A stretch of DNA of 8,701 nt from UBA4717 sp045531795 (GTDB lineage: Bacteria > Bacillota > Clostridia > Oscillospirales > CAG-272). Positions 1 through 5,907 of the stretch are shown piece by piece. The position numbers were made by a program, and so were the translations under genes. Positions within the stretch are counted from its first letter, which is position 1. Every line of letters starts with the position of its first letter. The stretch is taken from the NCBI GenBank assembly GCA_045531795.1, contig JAZSET010000102.1, positions 1 through 8,701 on the forward strand, given 5' to 3'. The notes below the pieces were generated by a model, which did no database searches, was not told the DNA's origin, and worked only from the letters and a program-made list of their open reading frames with translations.

Positions 1-269
1 CAGAGTTCGCTTACCCCGGGAAGATAAATTTCAAGACCGGGATTCTTACCGTCAGCAAAGAAGTTTGTCTTATAGTAAATCTTGAGGAACGGATGATTTG
101 TAACATCTTTATCGCCCATACTGAATGTTACCTTACCTGTAAGGTCAGCAACTGCGTCGGGTGTGACAGATACTTCAAAGTAACCGTTTTCACTTGTGCC
201 TACTGTTGCGTCGGGAGTAGTTACAGTTGCTGTTGTAGGATATACTTCGATAGGAGCAGGAATATCTGC
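1..269 (-). other. Unrecognised module, copy C (truncated by window edge)
   Basis: This is the N-terminal ~89 residues of a third copy, after the tandem InlB repeats. It holds HPFLKIYYK near residue 897 followed by T-N-F-F-A-D-G-K, which aligns with GYFADK in copy B. The rest lies beyond the window. Confidence 0.55.
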
Positions 270-2783
270 AAATACAGCATTTACTATTGTATCTTCTGTA
301 AGTTCTGTACCTGCCTCTATATCCCAGCCTGCAAAGTACTTATCCTGAGGAGCTGTGGGCTCTTCAACGGGATAAACAAGCTTTGAGTTGATATCTACAT
401 CAACTTCCTCGAACTCAACATCACCATTCATAAATGTAACGGTAATCTGTTCAACGAGGTTAGCATAATATGTAACATTTTCTGTAGCAACAACGCCGTC
501 TTCAACAGGTGTACCCTCAGCATCTACCCAGCCTGCGAATCTGTATCCGTCAACTACGGGTTCTGCGGGGAATACGATTTCTTCGTCTTCGATGAAGTAA
601 TCTTCTGTTGTATCACCGTCTACATCAAATGTAACTGTGATCTTCTCGCCAACGAGCGGGATGAGTTCAAGATCTTCTGTGATGAGTGTTCCCTCTTCAA
701 AGAGGTTTTCACCGTCTACTGTCCAACCGATGAGGTAGTAAGGAAGTTCAATTCCGAGATCTTCTTCATCAATGTCGGGGTTTACAAAGGGAGCATTTTC
801 ACCTACATAAAGGGGCTCGCCAACCTGATCGCCTGCTTCGTCATAGAAGATAACTTCAATAAGGTCAGCAAACTGAGCATAAAGTGTCATGCTTTCGTTA
901 ACAGCAGTACCTGCTGTAACAACATTACCGCCCTCAGCTGCGTCATACCAGCCTGCGAATGCCTTTGAGGGGTCAGTTGATACAGGAGATGTTGCAGGAT
1001 ATACAAGTGCGGAACCTGCAGCAATGTTTTCCTGTTTAGCAAATTCAGTATCGCCGTTCATAAATGTAACGGTATATGTGTCAGCATACTGAGCGTATAC
1101 TGTCATATTTCTGCCGACTACTGTTGTAGCATCAACCTTGTTACCGCCTGTGGCTGCATCATACCAGCCAATGAAAGCCTTGTTTGCTACTTCAGGATCA
1201 GCAGGGAACTTAGCTTCGTTGATAAGTGTACCAACGATTTCATCTTCTACAACATCAGCTTCACCGTTTCCGATTACAAATGTTACTGTTGTATCCATTG
1301 TAGCCAGATTAGCTTCTGCTTCTGACGCGAAGAATTCAATTCCGTAGAAGTAGAATTCGTAAGGGTTGGATGCGCTGGGTGTCCATGCATCATCTGCTAC
1401 ATATTTATGATTCGCATTAGTGGAACCATTGTTAAATAATCTTCTGGGCGAGAACAATACAAGAGTATTATTCTTGCAGGATTCCCACATAGAAGAACTT
1501 GAGTTGGTAACGTTAAAGAGGTGTCTTGTTGAATACTTAACACCAAGATCAGCATCGGCTACGCCACGGCTGAGTTCTGCAACACCCCATGCGTCGTTAG
1601 GCGAAGGACTGAACTTAATGTTTGTAGCAAAAGCCTTGTCAGCAAAGTAGCCGTTATCGCCGTAGAAGAACTTAACGTAAGGTGTGTCTGCTACAACTTC
1701 GTTTACTTCAATCGCGATAGAATACTCTGCATGATTAACAAGCGTGCTTGAAGAAAGCTTAACACGAGCAGGCTTATCAGCAGTTGCTGCTTCAAGTGTT
1801 CTTGTACCAAGCGCAGATGCTTCACTGCCCATATCTGCAGGTTCGATTCTGAGTGTGGGACCTGCTTCTGTGAATATAGCGTAAAGTGTTGTGTCGCCTG
1901 CTATTCTTGTTGTGCCGTCAATTGCTTCGTCGCCATCAGTTAATGACCAGCCTGCGAATATCTTGCCTGCCTCTGCAGGTGCACTTGCAGGGTATGATGC
2001 AGAAATGTACTGACCGATTTCAGCGTCTACAGTTGCAAATTCTGACGTGCCGTTCATAAATGTAATTTCGGCATCAAGTGTGTACGCTTCAGCATTTGCC
2101 TTTGTATCGAAGAATACAACATTACCGATGATGAAGTCATACGCTGTGTTTGCCTTCCAGTCATCAGCTGTTGTTGCAGTTGATGAATCGGTATCAAATC
2201 TTGCCGCTGTGAACGGGAAGAGAGTTGTGTACGAAATTTGTCTGGGCGAAGCAGCTGAATTCCAGTTTGCTGAAGGTGTTCCTTCTTCTGTAGCCGTACC
2301 ATTGCCTGCTGTATTAAGAGCGTAAATGGCATAATTCCATTCACCTTCTGTGCCGTATGCTCTTACAGGGTTTGTGTACGCCTCGCCAACACCAGAAAGG
2401 CCAAGTTCGCATGAAGTTCCCTTTGTGATATCCTTATACCAGGGAGCCTTGTAATAAATCTTTATGTAAGGATTGTTTTCCACTACAACAAGCTGATTGC
2501 CTGTGGTGGAAAGGTCGGTGTCATAATATACGCCGGTTTTTCTCGCATTGCCTGTGGGCATAGAAGCGAGATCTGCGGGAGTCGTAAATGTAAGCTTGAC
2601 AAAACCGTCCTTTGTTACAGACTCTGTCATAAGAGAGCCTGTGTTCTGATTGACATTGGCTGTTTCGGGTGTAAATACGATAGGTTCAACTGCCGCACTT
2701 ACAGAAACAGGAATCATGCCAACGATCATTACAACGCAAAGAAGCATTGCAATGGCACGATTTACAAAATTCTTGCAAATCAT
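1..2783 (-). CDS. Secreted modular protein with InlB-type repeats (3' end outside window)
   Basis: The frame is open from an ATG at 2783 to the window edge, giving 927 codons with no stop, so the C-terminus and any wall anchor are unseen. The start is set by GGGAGG at 2791-2796, 7 nt upstream. Residues 1-30 form a Sec signal peptide: Lys/Arg near the start, a hydrophobic core at about 10-26, and likely cleavage at SVSA|AVEP. The mature part alternates two module types. An unrecognised module of about 200 residues occurs near residues 31-238 and 305-498, and again from 839 on (cut off). InlB/Listeria-Bacteroides repeats (TVTFMNGD start, AGW centre, YAQF end) occur once near 239-304 and five times in tandem near 499-838. 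The chain is rich in Ala, Thr, Asp and Glu, with few Cys. Such repeats are known in Gram-positive surface and adhesin-like proteins; adhesion or glycan binding is inference. The gene has its own promoter and lies after the EF-G terminator. Confidence 0.88.
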   Translation of the reverse strand, partial: MICKNFVNRAIAMLLCVVMIVGMIPVSVSAAVEPIVFTPETANVNQNTGSLMTESVTKDGFVKLTFTTPADLASMPTGNARKTGVYYDTDLSTTGNQLVVVENNPYIKIYYKAPWYKDITKGTSCELGLSGVGEAYTNPVRAYGTEGEWNYAIYALNTAGNGTATEEGTPSANWNSAASPRQISYTTLFPFTAARFDTDSSTATTADDWKANTAYDFIIGNVVFFDTKANAEAYTLDAEITFMNGTSEFATVDAEIGQYISASYPASAPAEAGKIFAGWSLTDGDEAIDGTTRIAGDTTLYAIFTEAGPTLRIEPADMGSEASALGTRTLEAATADKPARVKLSSSTLVNHAEYSIAIEVNEVVADTPYVKFFYGDNGYFADKAFATNIKFSPSPNDAWGVAELSRGVADADLGVKYSTRHLFNVTNSSSSMWESCKNNTLVLFSPRRLFNNGSTNANHKYVADDAWTPSASNPYEFYFYGIEFFASEAEANLATMDTTVTFVIGNGEADVVEDEIVGTLINEAKFPADPEVANKAFIGWYDAATGGNKVDATTVVGRNMTVYAQYADTYTVTFMNGDTEFAKQENIAAGSALVYPATSPVSTDPSKAFAGWYDAAEGGNVVTAGTAVNESMTLYAQFADLIEVIFYDEAGDQVGEPLYVGENAPFVNPDIDEEDLGIELPYYLIGWTVDGENLFEEGTLITEDLELIPLVGEKITVTFDVDGDTTEDYFIEDEEIVFPAEPVVDGYRFAGWVDAEGTPVEDGVVATENVTYYANLVEQITVTFMNGDVEFEEVDVDINSKLVYPVEEPTAPQDKYFAGWDIEAGTELTEDTIVNAVFADIPAPIEVYPTTATVTTPDATVGTSENGYFEVSVTPDAVADLTGKVTFSMGDKDVTNHPFLKIYYKTNFFADGKNPGLEIYLPGVSEL
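270..1289 (-). repeat. Tandem array of five InlB-type repeats
   Basis: Five units follow each other in the coding direction: 1086-1289 (68 aa, TVTFVIGNG to VYAQY), 870-1073 (68 aa, TVTFMNGD to LYAQF), 651-857 (69 aa, EVIFYDEAGD to LIPLV), 456-638 (61 aa, TVTFDVDGD to YYANL) and 270-443 (58 aa, TVTFMNGD to VNAVF). Short linkers of about 4 residues separate them. Central (A/I)GW or GWx motifs recur. The first two units share the YDAA..GGN segment and look most recently related; the later three are shorter or more divergent and more acidic. Confidence 0.82.
1290..1871 (-). other. Unrecognised ~200-aa module, copy B
   Basis: This covers about 194 residues between the single InlB repeat and the tandem array. 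It has TPYVKFFYG near residue 367 (compare NPYIKIYYK in copy A), then ADDAW and a closing strand Y-x-F-x-x-Y-G-I-E-F-F with a following AEA, matching the end of copy A. The middle is poorly conserved and has a single Cys. Confidence 0.6.
1872..2069 (-). repeat. InlB-type repeat 1 (single copy, 66 aa)
   Basis: This encodes a 66-residue unit that starts EITFMNG, has the central FAGW motif, and ends LYAIF. It matches the pattern of the InlB B-repeat (Listeria-Bacteroides repeat, beta-grasp-like fold). It stands alone between the first two copies of the unrecognised large module. Confidence 0.8.
2070..2693 (-). other. Unrecognised ~200-aa module, copy A
   Basis: This covers about residues 31-238 of the secreted protein, between signal peptide and first InlB repeat. 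It holds NPYIKIYYK near residue 104 and, just before the InlB repeat, an ADDxW segment followed by Y-x-F-I-I-G-x-V-V-F-F-D-T. The same landmarks recur in copy B. The alternating hydrophobic pattern suggests a beta-sandwich domain. I do not recognise the family. Confidence 0.6.
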
Positions 2784-3008
2784 ATTTTTTCCCTCCCATA
2801 ATATTATATAGAAATTTTTTTTGCCGAAACCACAGTCTTTCCTCATGCCGAAAAGCACGAGGAGCAAAAATCTGCGCCGGCATTTTCGGACAAACGCTAT
2901 CGTTTCGAGCCTTTCAGTCCGTGCTTGATTTAACCTTCCGCAAAGCCTCAGATCAGTTCCAAAACCAATCTGTTTCTTGCAAAATTGCATAATCCAGCAC
3001 TGTAACTA
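2784..3008 (-). promoter_or_regulatory. Long structured 5' leader of the secreted-protein gene
   Basis: This is the predicted untranslated leader. Its middle (about 2820-2950) is more GC-rich than its flanks. Plus-strand segment 2883-2889 (TTTTCGG) can pair with CCGAAAA at 2848-2854 or CCGAAA at 2824-2829, while the overlapping CGGCAT at 2878-2883 can pair with ATGCCG at 2845-2850; these pairings exclude one another. Further helices are AAACG/CGTTT (2892-2896 with 2901-2905) and AGCACG/CGTGCT (2854-2859 with 2920-2925). No known riboswitch consensus, including both c-di-GMP classes, was recognised. A cis-regulatory role is inference. Confidence 0.45.
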
Positions 3009-3014
3009 TACATA

Positions 3015-3043
3015 ATTGTAACATTGTTTGAAATTGTTGTCAA
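3015..3043 (-). promoter_or_regulatory. Near-consensus sigma-A promoter of the secreted-protein gene
   Basis: On the minus strand, a perfect -35 box TTGACA (3038-3043) is followed by a 17-nt spacer and TACAAT (3015-3020), one base from the consensus -10. Transcription should start near 3005-3009, giving a leader of about 225 nt before the ATG at 2783. Confidence 0.85.
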
Positions 3044-3083
3044 GTGTGAAAAATTTGTTTTTAAACCTTTTTCAAAATTTGTG

Positions 3084-3120
3084 CAAAGTGAACATTTAAG
3101 CAAGTTAAACAAGTTGAAAC
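3084..3120. repeat. Iterated CAAGTT-type direct repeats upstream of promoter
   Basis: Three related plus-strand units occur: CAAAGTGAAC (3084-3093), CAAGTTAAAC (3101-3110) and CAAGTTGAAAC (3110-3120). They lie about 40-80 nt upstream of the -35 box of the secreted-protein gene, inside an AT-rich stretch (3044-3210) with no gene. They could be regulator sites. The last unit also forms a weak hairpin with TCAACTT at 3124-3130. Confidence 0.35.
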
Positions 3121-3210
3121 CGCTCAACTTTTTTGTACAAATTAACATATATAAAATAAATAAAATGTTTTTCTGTCATTGTTTGTGTGTTGGCATATAC
3201 TTGCAGATAT

Positions 3211-3318
3211 AAAAGGCGGGCGGGAGCTGATAGCCTCCAGAAATGACAAAGCGGCGAGAGCAATCTAGCGCCCTACCGATTATATTTTGCTCCGGCGACA
3301 TAATTGTCGGTATCGTTT
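3211..3318. repeat. Degenerate GC-rich intergenic repeat
   Basis: This GC-richer patch sits in AT-rich intergenic DNA. CGGGAG-CTGATAGCCTCC (3221-3238) resembles the nfnB terminator hairpin at 5817-5836 with one base lost and one changed. GCGCCCTACCGATTATAT near 3269-3286 resembles the CGCCCCTAC...CGATTATAT arrangement at 5753-5776. CGACA/TGTCG forms a small hairpin near 3295-3309. It reads as a decayed copy of the repeat family also present upstream of the EF-G gene. Confidence 0.45.
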
Positions 3319-3356
3319 GGCAGGGCAAGCCCTGCACCCAAATAGCGTATATTATT

Positions 3357-3412
3357 TACAAATAAACAAAATCTCCACTCATACTCCGATGTTGAAGACG
3401 AGTGGAGATTTT
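3357..3412 (-). terminator. Intrinsic terminator of the EF-G gene
   Basis: A 13-bp perfect stem is formed by AAAATCTCCACTC (3368-3380) and GAGTGGAGATTTT (3400-3412) with a 19-nt loop. On the minus strand it is followed by a T-rich tail (TTTTGTTTATTT). It lies about 50 nt past the EF-G stop codon. The loop is long for an intrinsic terminator. Confidence 0.65.
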
Positions 3413-3430
3413 AAATTTTATCAGACTTCA
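3398..3430. repeat. 33-bp repeat, copy 1 (3' of EF-G gene)
   Basis: This matches 5875-5907 at 31 of 33 positions in the same orientation. It begins ACGAGTGGAGA and contains TTTAAATTTTATCAGAC. Its first part is the right arm of the EF-G terminator stem. Confidence 0.8.
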
Positions 3431-3463
3431 CGCGCGCTATTGGTGCAGGTACTGCGTCCCTGC

Positions 3464-5518
3464 CTATGCCCTTGTTGCGGACTCGATTATCTTCTGTGCA
3501 ACTGCCGCAGGCGCTTCTTCGTATCTCACAAAATAGAATGTGAATGAGCCATAGCCCTGAGAAAGTGCTCTGAGCGCTATTGTGTAATCTGCCATTTCCG
3601 CCTTTGGAACTTCAGCAGATACTAACTGATAGCCCTTTTTGCCCTCTGCCGCTTCCATACCGAGGATACGGCCACGACGCTTGTTAAGGTCGCCGAGAAC
3701 ATCACCCATCATACTGTCGGGGATAAGAACTTTAAGTTCGCCGACAGGCTCGAGGATTACGGGATTTGCCTTTGCAAGACCGTCTTTGTACGCAAGGCTT
3801 GCCGCGAGCTTGAACGCCATTTCAGATGAGTCAACATCGTGGTATGAGCCGTCATAGAGGTTAGCCGCAAGTCCGACTACCGGATATCCCGCAAGAACAC
3901 CGTGCTCCATTGCCTCAAGAAGTCCCTTTTCCACCGCCGGGAAGAAGCCCTTTGGTACTGCTCCGCCGACTACAGATTCGGTAAATGTAAGTCCGTCGCC
4001 CTCACCGGGAGCAAATTCAATACGAACGTGTCCGTACTGTCCGTGACCGCCCGACTGCTTCTTATGCTTACCCTCTGCCTGAACCTTTTTCTTGATTGTT
4101 TCACGGTAAGGAATAATCGGTTCTTCAAGTGTGACTGATGTTCCGAATCTCTGTTTCAATTTAGCAGATACAACGTCAAGGTGAATATCACCGAGACCTG
4201 AGATTACAAGCTGTTTTGTCTCTGCATTGTTTTCATACTTGATTGTGAGATCTTCTTCAAGAAGCTTTGTCATACCAGAAGAAATCTTATCCTCGTCGCC
4301 CTTTGCTGTCGGCTTGATAGCCATTGAATAGAAAGGCTCGGGTACACTTACGGGAGCATACTTTATGTTTCCTGTTGCCGCAAGGGTATCGTTTGTATTT
4401 GTTGCCGAGAGTTTTGCTATCATACCGATATCGCCACAAGCAAGCTCGTCAACTTCCGTCTGCTTCTTTCCTCTTATCGTGTAGATTTTAGCAAGTTTTT
4501 CGGTTGTATCGTTTGTGAGGTTTTTGAGAGTCATATCGCGCTTGAGTGTACCGCTCATTACCTTGAAGTATGACATTTTACCAACAAACGGGTCGGCAAC
4601 TGTCTTGAATACGAAGATAGCTGTGTCGCCATCGGGCTTGATTTCAAGATCGCCCTCGCTTGTCTTTTCAACCTTGCGGGCTGTAAATCTCGGGAATGAG
4701 TCTACGATTGTGTCAAGCATTCTTCTTACACCCCAGAGTCTTGTTGCAGAACCGCAGAATACGGGAACGATATCACCGTGGATAATTCCCTCGTGAATTG
4801 CGTTTACTGCTTCTTCGTATGTAATTTCTTCTTCGTTGAAGAATTTGTCAAGAAGTACATCGTCTGTCTGTGCAATTGATTCAAGAAGCATATTGTGATA
4901 TTCGTCAGCAGCTGCTCTGAATGAGGGATCAATTTCTCTGTACTCGGCGTTTCCGTCGTCGTCGTACCAGATGCCTTTCATATTGATAAGGTTAATAAAG
5001 CCCTTTACCTTGCCCTCGATAAGCTGAGGAATAATGATAGGACAGATACATACGCCGTATGTGGATTTGAGTTCATCAAATACTCTTTCAAAGCTTGCTT
5101 CGGGATCGTCAAATTTATTTATAAAGAATGATTTGGGTATTCCCGCCTCTGTTGCATAGTCCCACGCAAGGTTTGTACCTACTTCGATACCAACCTTTGC
5201 GTTTACTGCGATAATTGCGCTGTCTGCTACTCTTACCGCTTCTTTAACTTCACCAACGAAGTCAAGGTAGCCGGGAGTGTCGATAATATTTATTTTTACA
5301 TCGTTCCATGTGAGGGGTGCAAGTGTTGTGGATATTGAGTATCCTCTCTTGATTTCCTCGGGATCGAAATCGCAGACAGTGTTGCCGTCGGTAACCTTAC
5401 CGAAACGGTCGGAACAACCTGCCACGTATAACATTGCCTCTGCAAGAGAGGTTTTGCCGTCTCCGCTATGACCGAGAAGGCATACATTACGAATGATTTT
5501 TGTGTTAAATGTGCTCAT
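3464..5518 (-). CDS. fusA: EF-G-like translational GTPase (divergent paralogue type)
   Basis: This 684-residue protein has the five-domain EF-G layout; canonical EF-G is about 690-700 aa. The G domain has P-loop GHSGDGKTS (16-24), RGYSI in switch I, DTPGYLDF (80-87), NKFD (134-137) and GSA (256-258). Domain IV keeps HKKQSGGHGQYG (485-496) and the tip loop DGSYHDVDSSE (556-566), including the His that enters the decoding centre in canonical EF-G. The catalytic His of DTPGHVDF is Tyr84, and the P-loop lacks the usual AHIDAGKT form. These differences point to the EF-G-2-like branch (fusA2 type) rather than the main factor of the str operon. It should bind GTP and the ribosome; the exact step (translocation, recycling or other) is unknown. 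The start is supported by AAAGGAG at 5529-5535. It is monocistronic, with its own promoter and terminator. Confidence 0.9.
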   Translation of the reverse strand: MSTFNTKIIRNVCLLGHSGDGKTSLAEAMLYVAGCSDRFGKVTDGNTVCDFDPEEIKRGYSISTTLAPLTWNDVKINIIDTPGYLDFVGEVKEAVRVADSAIIAVNAKVGIEVGTNLAWDYATEAGIPKSFFINKFDDPEASFERVFDELKSTYGVCICPIIIPQLIEGKVKGFINLINMKGIWYDDDGNAEYREIDPSFRAAADEYHNMLLESIAQTDDVLLDKFFNEEEITYEEAVNAIHEGIIHGDIVPVFCGSATRLWGVRRMLDTIVDSFPRFTARKVEKTSEGDLEIKPDGDTAIFVFKTVADPFVGKMSYFKVMSGTLKRDMTLKNLTNDTTEKLAKIYTIRGKKQTEVDELACGDIGMIAKLSATNTNDTLAATGNIKYAPVSVPEPFYSMAIKPTAKGDEDKISSGMTKLLEEDLTIKYENNAETKQLVISGLGDIHLDVVSAKLKQRFGTSVTLEEPIIPYRETIKKKVQAEGKHKKQSGGHGQYGHVRIEFAPGEGDGLTFTESVVGGAVPKGFFPAVEKGLLEAMEHGVLAGYPVVGLAANLYDGSYHDVDSSEMAFKLAASLAYKDGLAKANPVILEPVGELKVLIPDSMMGDVLGDLNKRRGRILGMEAAEGKKGYQLVSAEVPKAEMADYTIALRALSQGYGSFTFYFVRYEEAPAAVAQKIIESATRA

Positions 5519-5621
5519 GTGCGTGGTGCTCCTTTAAGTAATGAATTTAGTAAACAATTTTTCGTCAAATGCTTATTTGTAGGCAATAATGCACAAATAT
5601 TTTATGAAAAATCCGAATTAC

Positions 5622-5638
5622 ATAGTATATTATACTAT
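5622..5638. promoter_or_regulatory. 17-nt palindrome over the EF-G -10 box
   Basis: ATAGTATA and TATACTAT flank a single central base, giving a perfect 8-1-8 palindrome that contains the TATAAT box. It could be a repressor operator, but AT-rich promoters form such palindromes by chance more readily than other DNA. Confidence 0.35.
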
Positions 5639-5657
5639 ACACTTACGCCAATTGCAA
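5629..5657 (-). promoter_or_regulatory. Promoter of the EF-G gene
   Basis: On the minus strand, TTGCAA (5652-5657), a 17-nt spacer and a perfect TATAAT (5629-5634) precede the gene. The expected start near 5622 gives a leader of about 100 nt. The nfnA promoter has the same -35 sequence and spacing. Confidence 0.7.
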
Positions 5658-5704
5658 TAGATTCTGTGCAAAATGTGCGTTTATCATAAAAATATTTGTA
5701 TTTT

Positions 5705-5721
5705 TTGTGCATATTGCACAA
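5705..5721. promoter_or_regulatory. TTGTGCA inverted repeat upstream of EF-G promoter
   Basis: TTGTGCA and TGCACAA form a perfect 7-3-7 inverted repeat about 50 nt upstream of the -35 box. Single copies of the same motif occur at TGCACAAA (5590-5597) and TGTGCA (about 5666-5671), so this intergenic region holds several such half-sites. Regulator binding is inference. Confidence 0.35.
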
Positions 5722-5747
5722 TTCAAATGTCGTTGGCGGGTCGTCTT

Positions 5748-5802
5748 GGGCGCCGCCCCTACGGTGCCCGATTATATGTTTATAGGGGAGGATATTATCC
5801 TC
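5748..5802. repeat. GC-rich hairpin repeats in nfnB/EF-G intergenic region
   Basis: Two hairpins lie in a row: GGGCGCCG/CGGTGCCC (5748-5755 with 5762-5769, one G-T pair, 6-nt loop) and GAGGATA/TATCCTC around one base (5788-5802). With the terminator at 5810-5836 they form a GC-rich cluster in AT-rich DNA. The CGCCCCTAC...CGATTATAT arrangement recurs in degenerate form near 3269-3286. It resembles dispersed intergenic repeats of the REP/MITE kind. Confidence 0.5.
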
Positions 5803-5809
5803 ACGAAAT

Positions 5810-5836
5810 AAAAAAACGGGAGGCTGACAGCCTCCC
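5810..5836 (-). terminator. Intrinsic terminator of the nfnA-nfnB operon
   Basis: GGGAGGCT (5818-5825) and AGCCTCCC (5829-5836) form an 8-bp GC-rich stem with a 3-nt loop. On the minus strand it is followed at once by CG and seven T. It lies about 50 nt past the nfnB stop codon. Confidence 0.88.
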
Positions 5837-5874
5837 CTACGGGTAGAAAATATTGTCTCTGCAAATATTGGTGC

Positions 5875-5907
5875 ACGAGTGGAGACTTTAAATTTTATCA
5901 GACCTCA
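5875..5907. repeat. 33-bp repeat, copy 2 (overlaps nfnB stop codon)
   Basis: This matches 3398-3430 at 31 of 33 positions in the same orientation. It encodes the last residues of nfnB (LRSDKI) and its TAA stop. Unlike copy 1, the left arm of the hairpin is absent, so it does not form the same stem. Confidence 0.8.

Larger units (their letters stand above)
3319..3464. repeat. MITE-like inverted-repeat unit downstream of EF-G gene
   Basis: This 146-bp unit has imperfect terminal inverted repeats of about 30 nt. The left end (3319-3347) starts GGCAGGG and ends CCTGCACCCAAATAGCG. The reverse complement of the right end (3435-3464) starts GGCAGGG and ends CCTGCACCAATAGCG, so the outer 7 bases are identical and the inner block differs only by two missing bases. 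The EF-G terminator hairpin lies between them. The right end stops on the last base of the EF-G stop codon. No clear target-site duplication was seen, so mobility is inference. Confidence 0.45.

Noticed and set aside
2797..2812. TATAAT near 2800 as an alternative -10 box for the secreted-protein gene
   Set aside because: No acceptable -35 box at 16-18 nt, and the start would fall almost on the ribosome binding site.
2686..2883. 65-codon minus-strand frame overlapping the leader and the start of the secreted protein
   Set aside because: Out of frame with the signal peptide gene, no ribosome binding site seen, and its start lies within the predicted leader; the product looks random.
2784..3008. 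Known riboswitch (c-di-GMP class I or II) in the leader of the surface-protein gene
   Set aside because: The conserved core sequences of those classes were not found on reading the leader.
3111..3134. AAGTTGA/TCAACTT hairpin with T-run as a plus-strand terminator
   Set aside because: The stem is AT-rich and short, and there is no plus-strand gene for it to terminate.
3287..3547. 86-codon plus-strand frame across the repeat unit and EF-G 3' end
   Set aside because: It runs through inverted repeats and antisense to EF-G, with no domain and no clear start signal.
3464..5518. Tetracycline-resistance ribosomal protection protein
   Set aside because: The P-loop and switch II motifs differ from the Tet(M) group, and the length and domain IV motifs fit the EF-G-2-like branch better.
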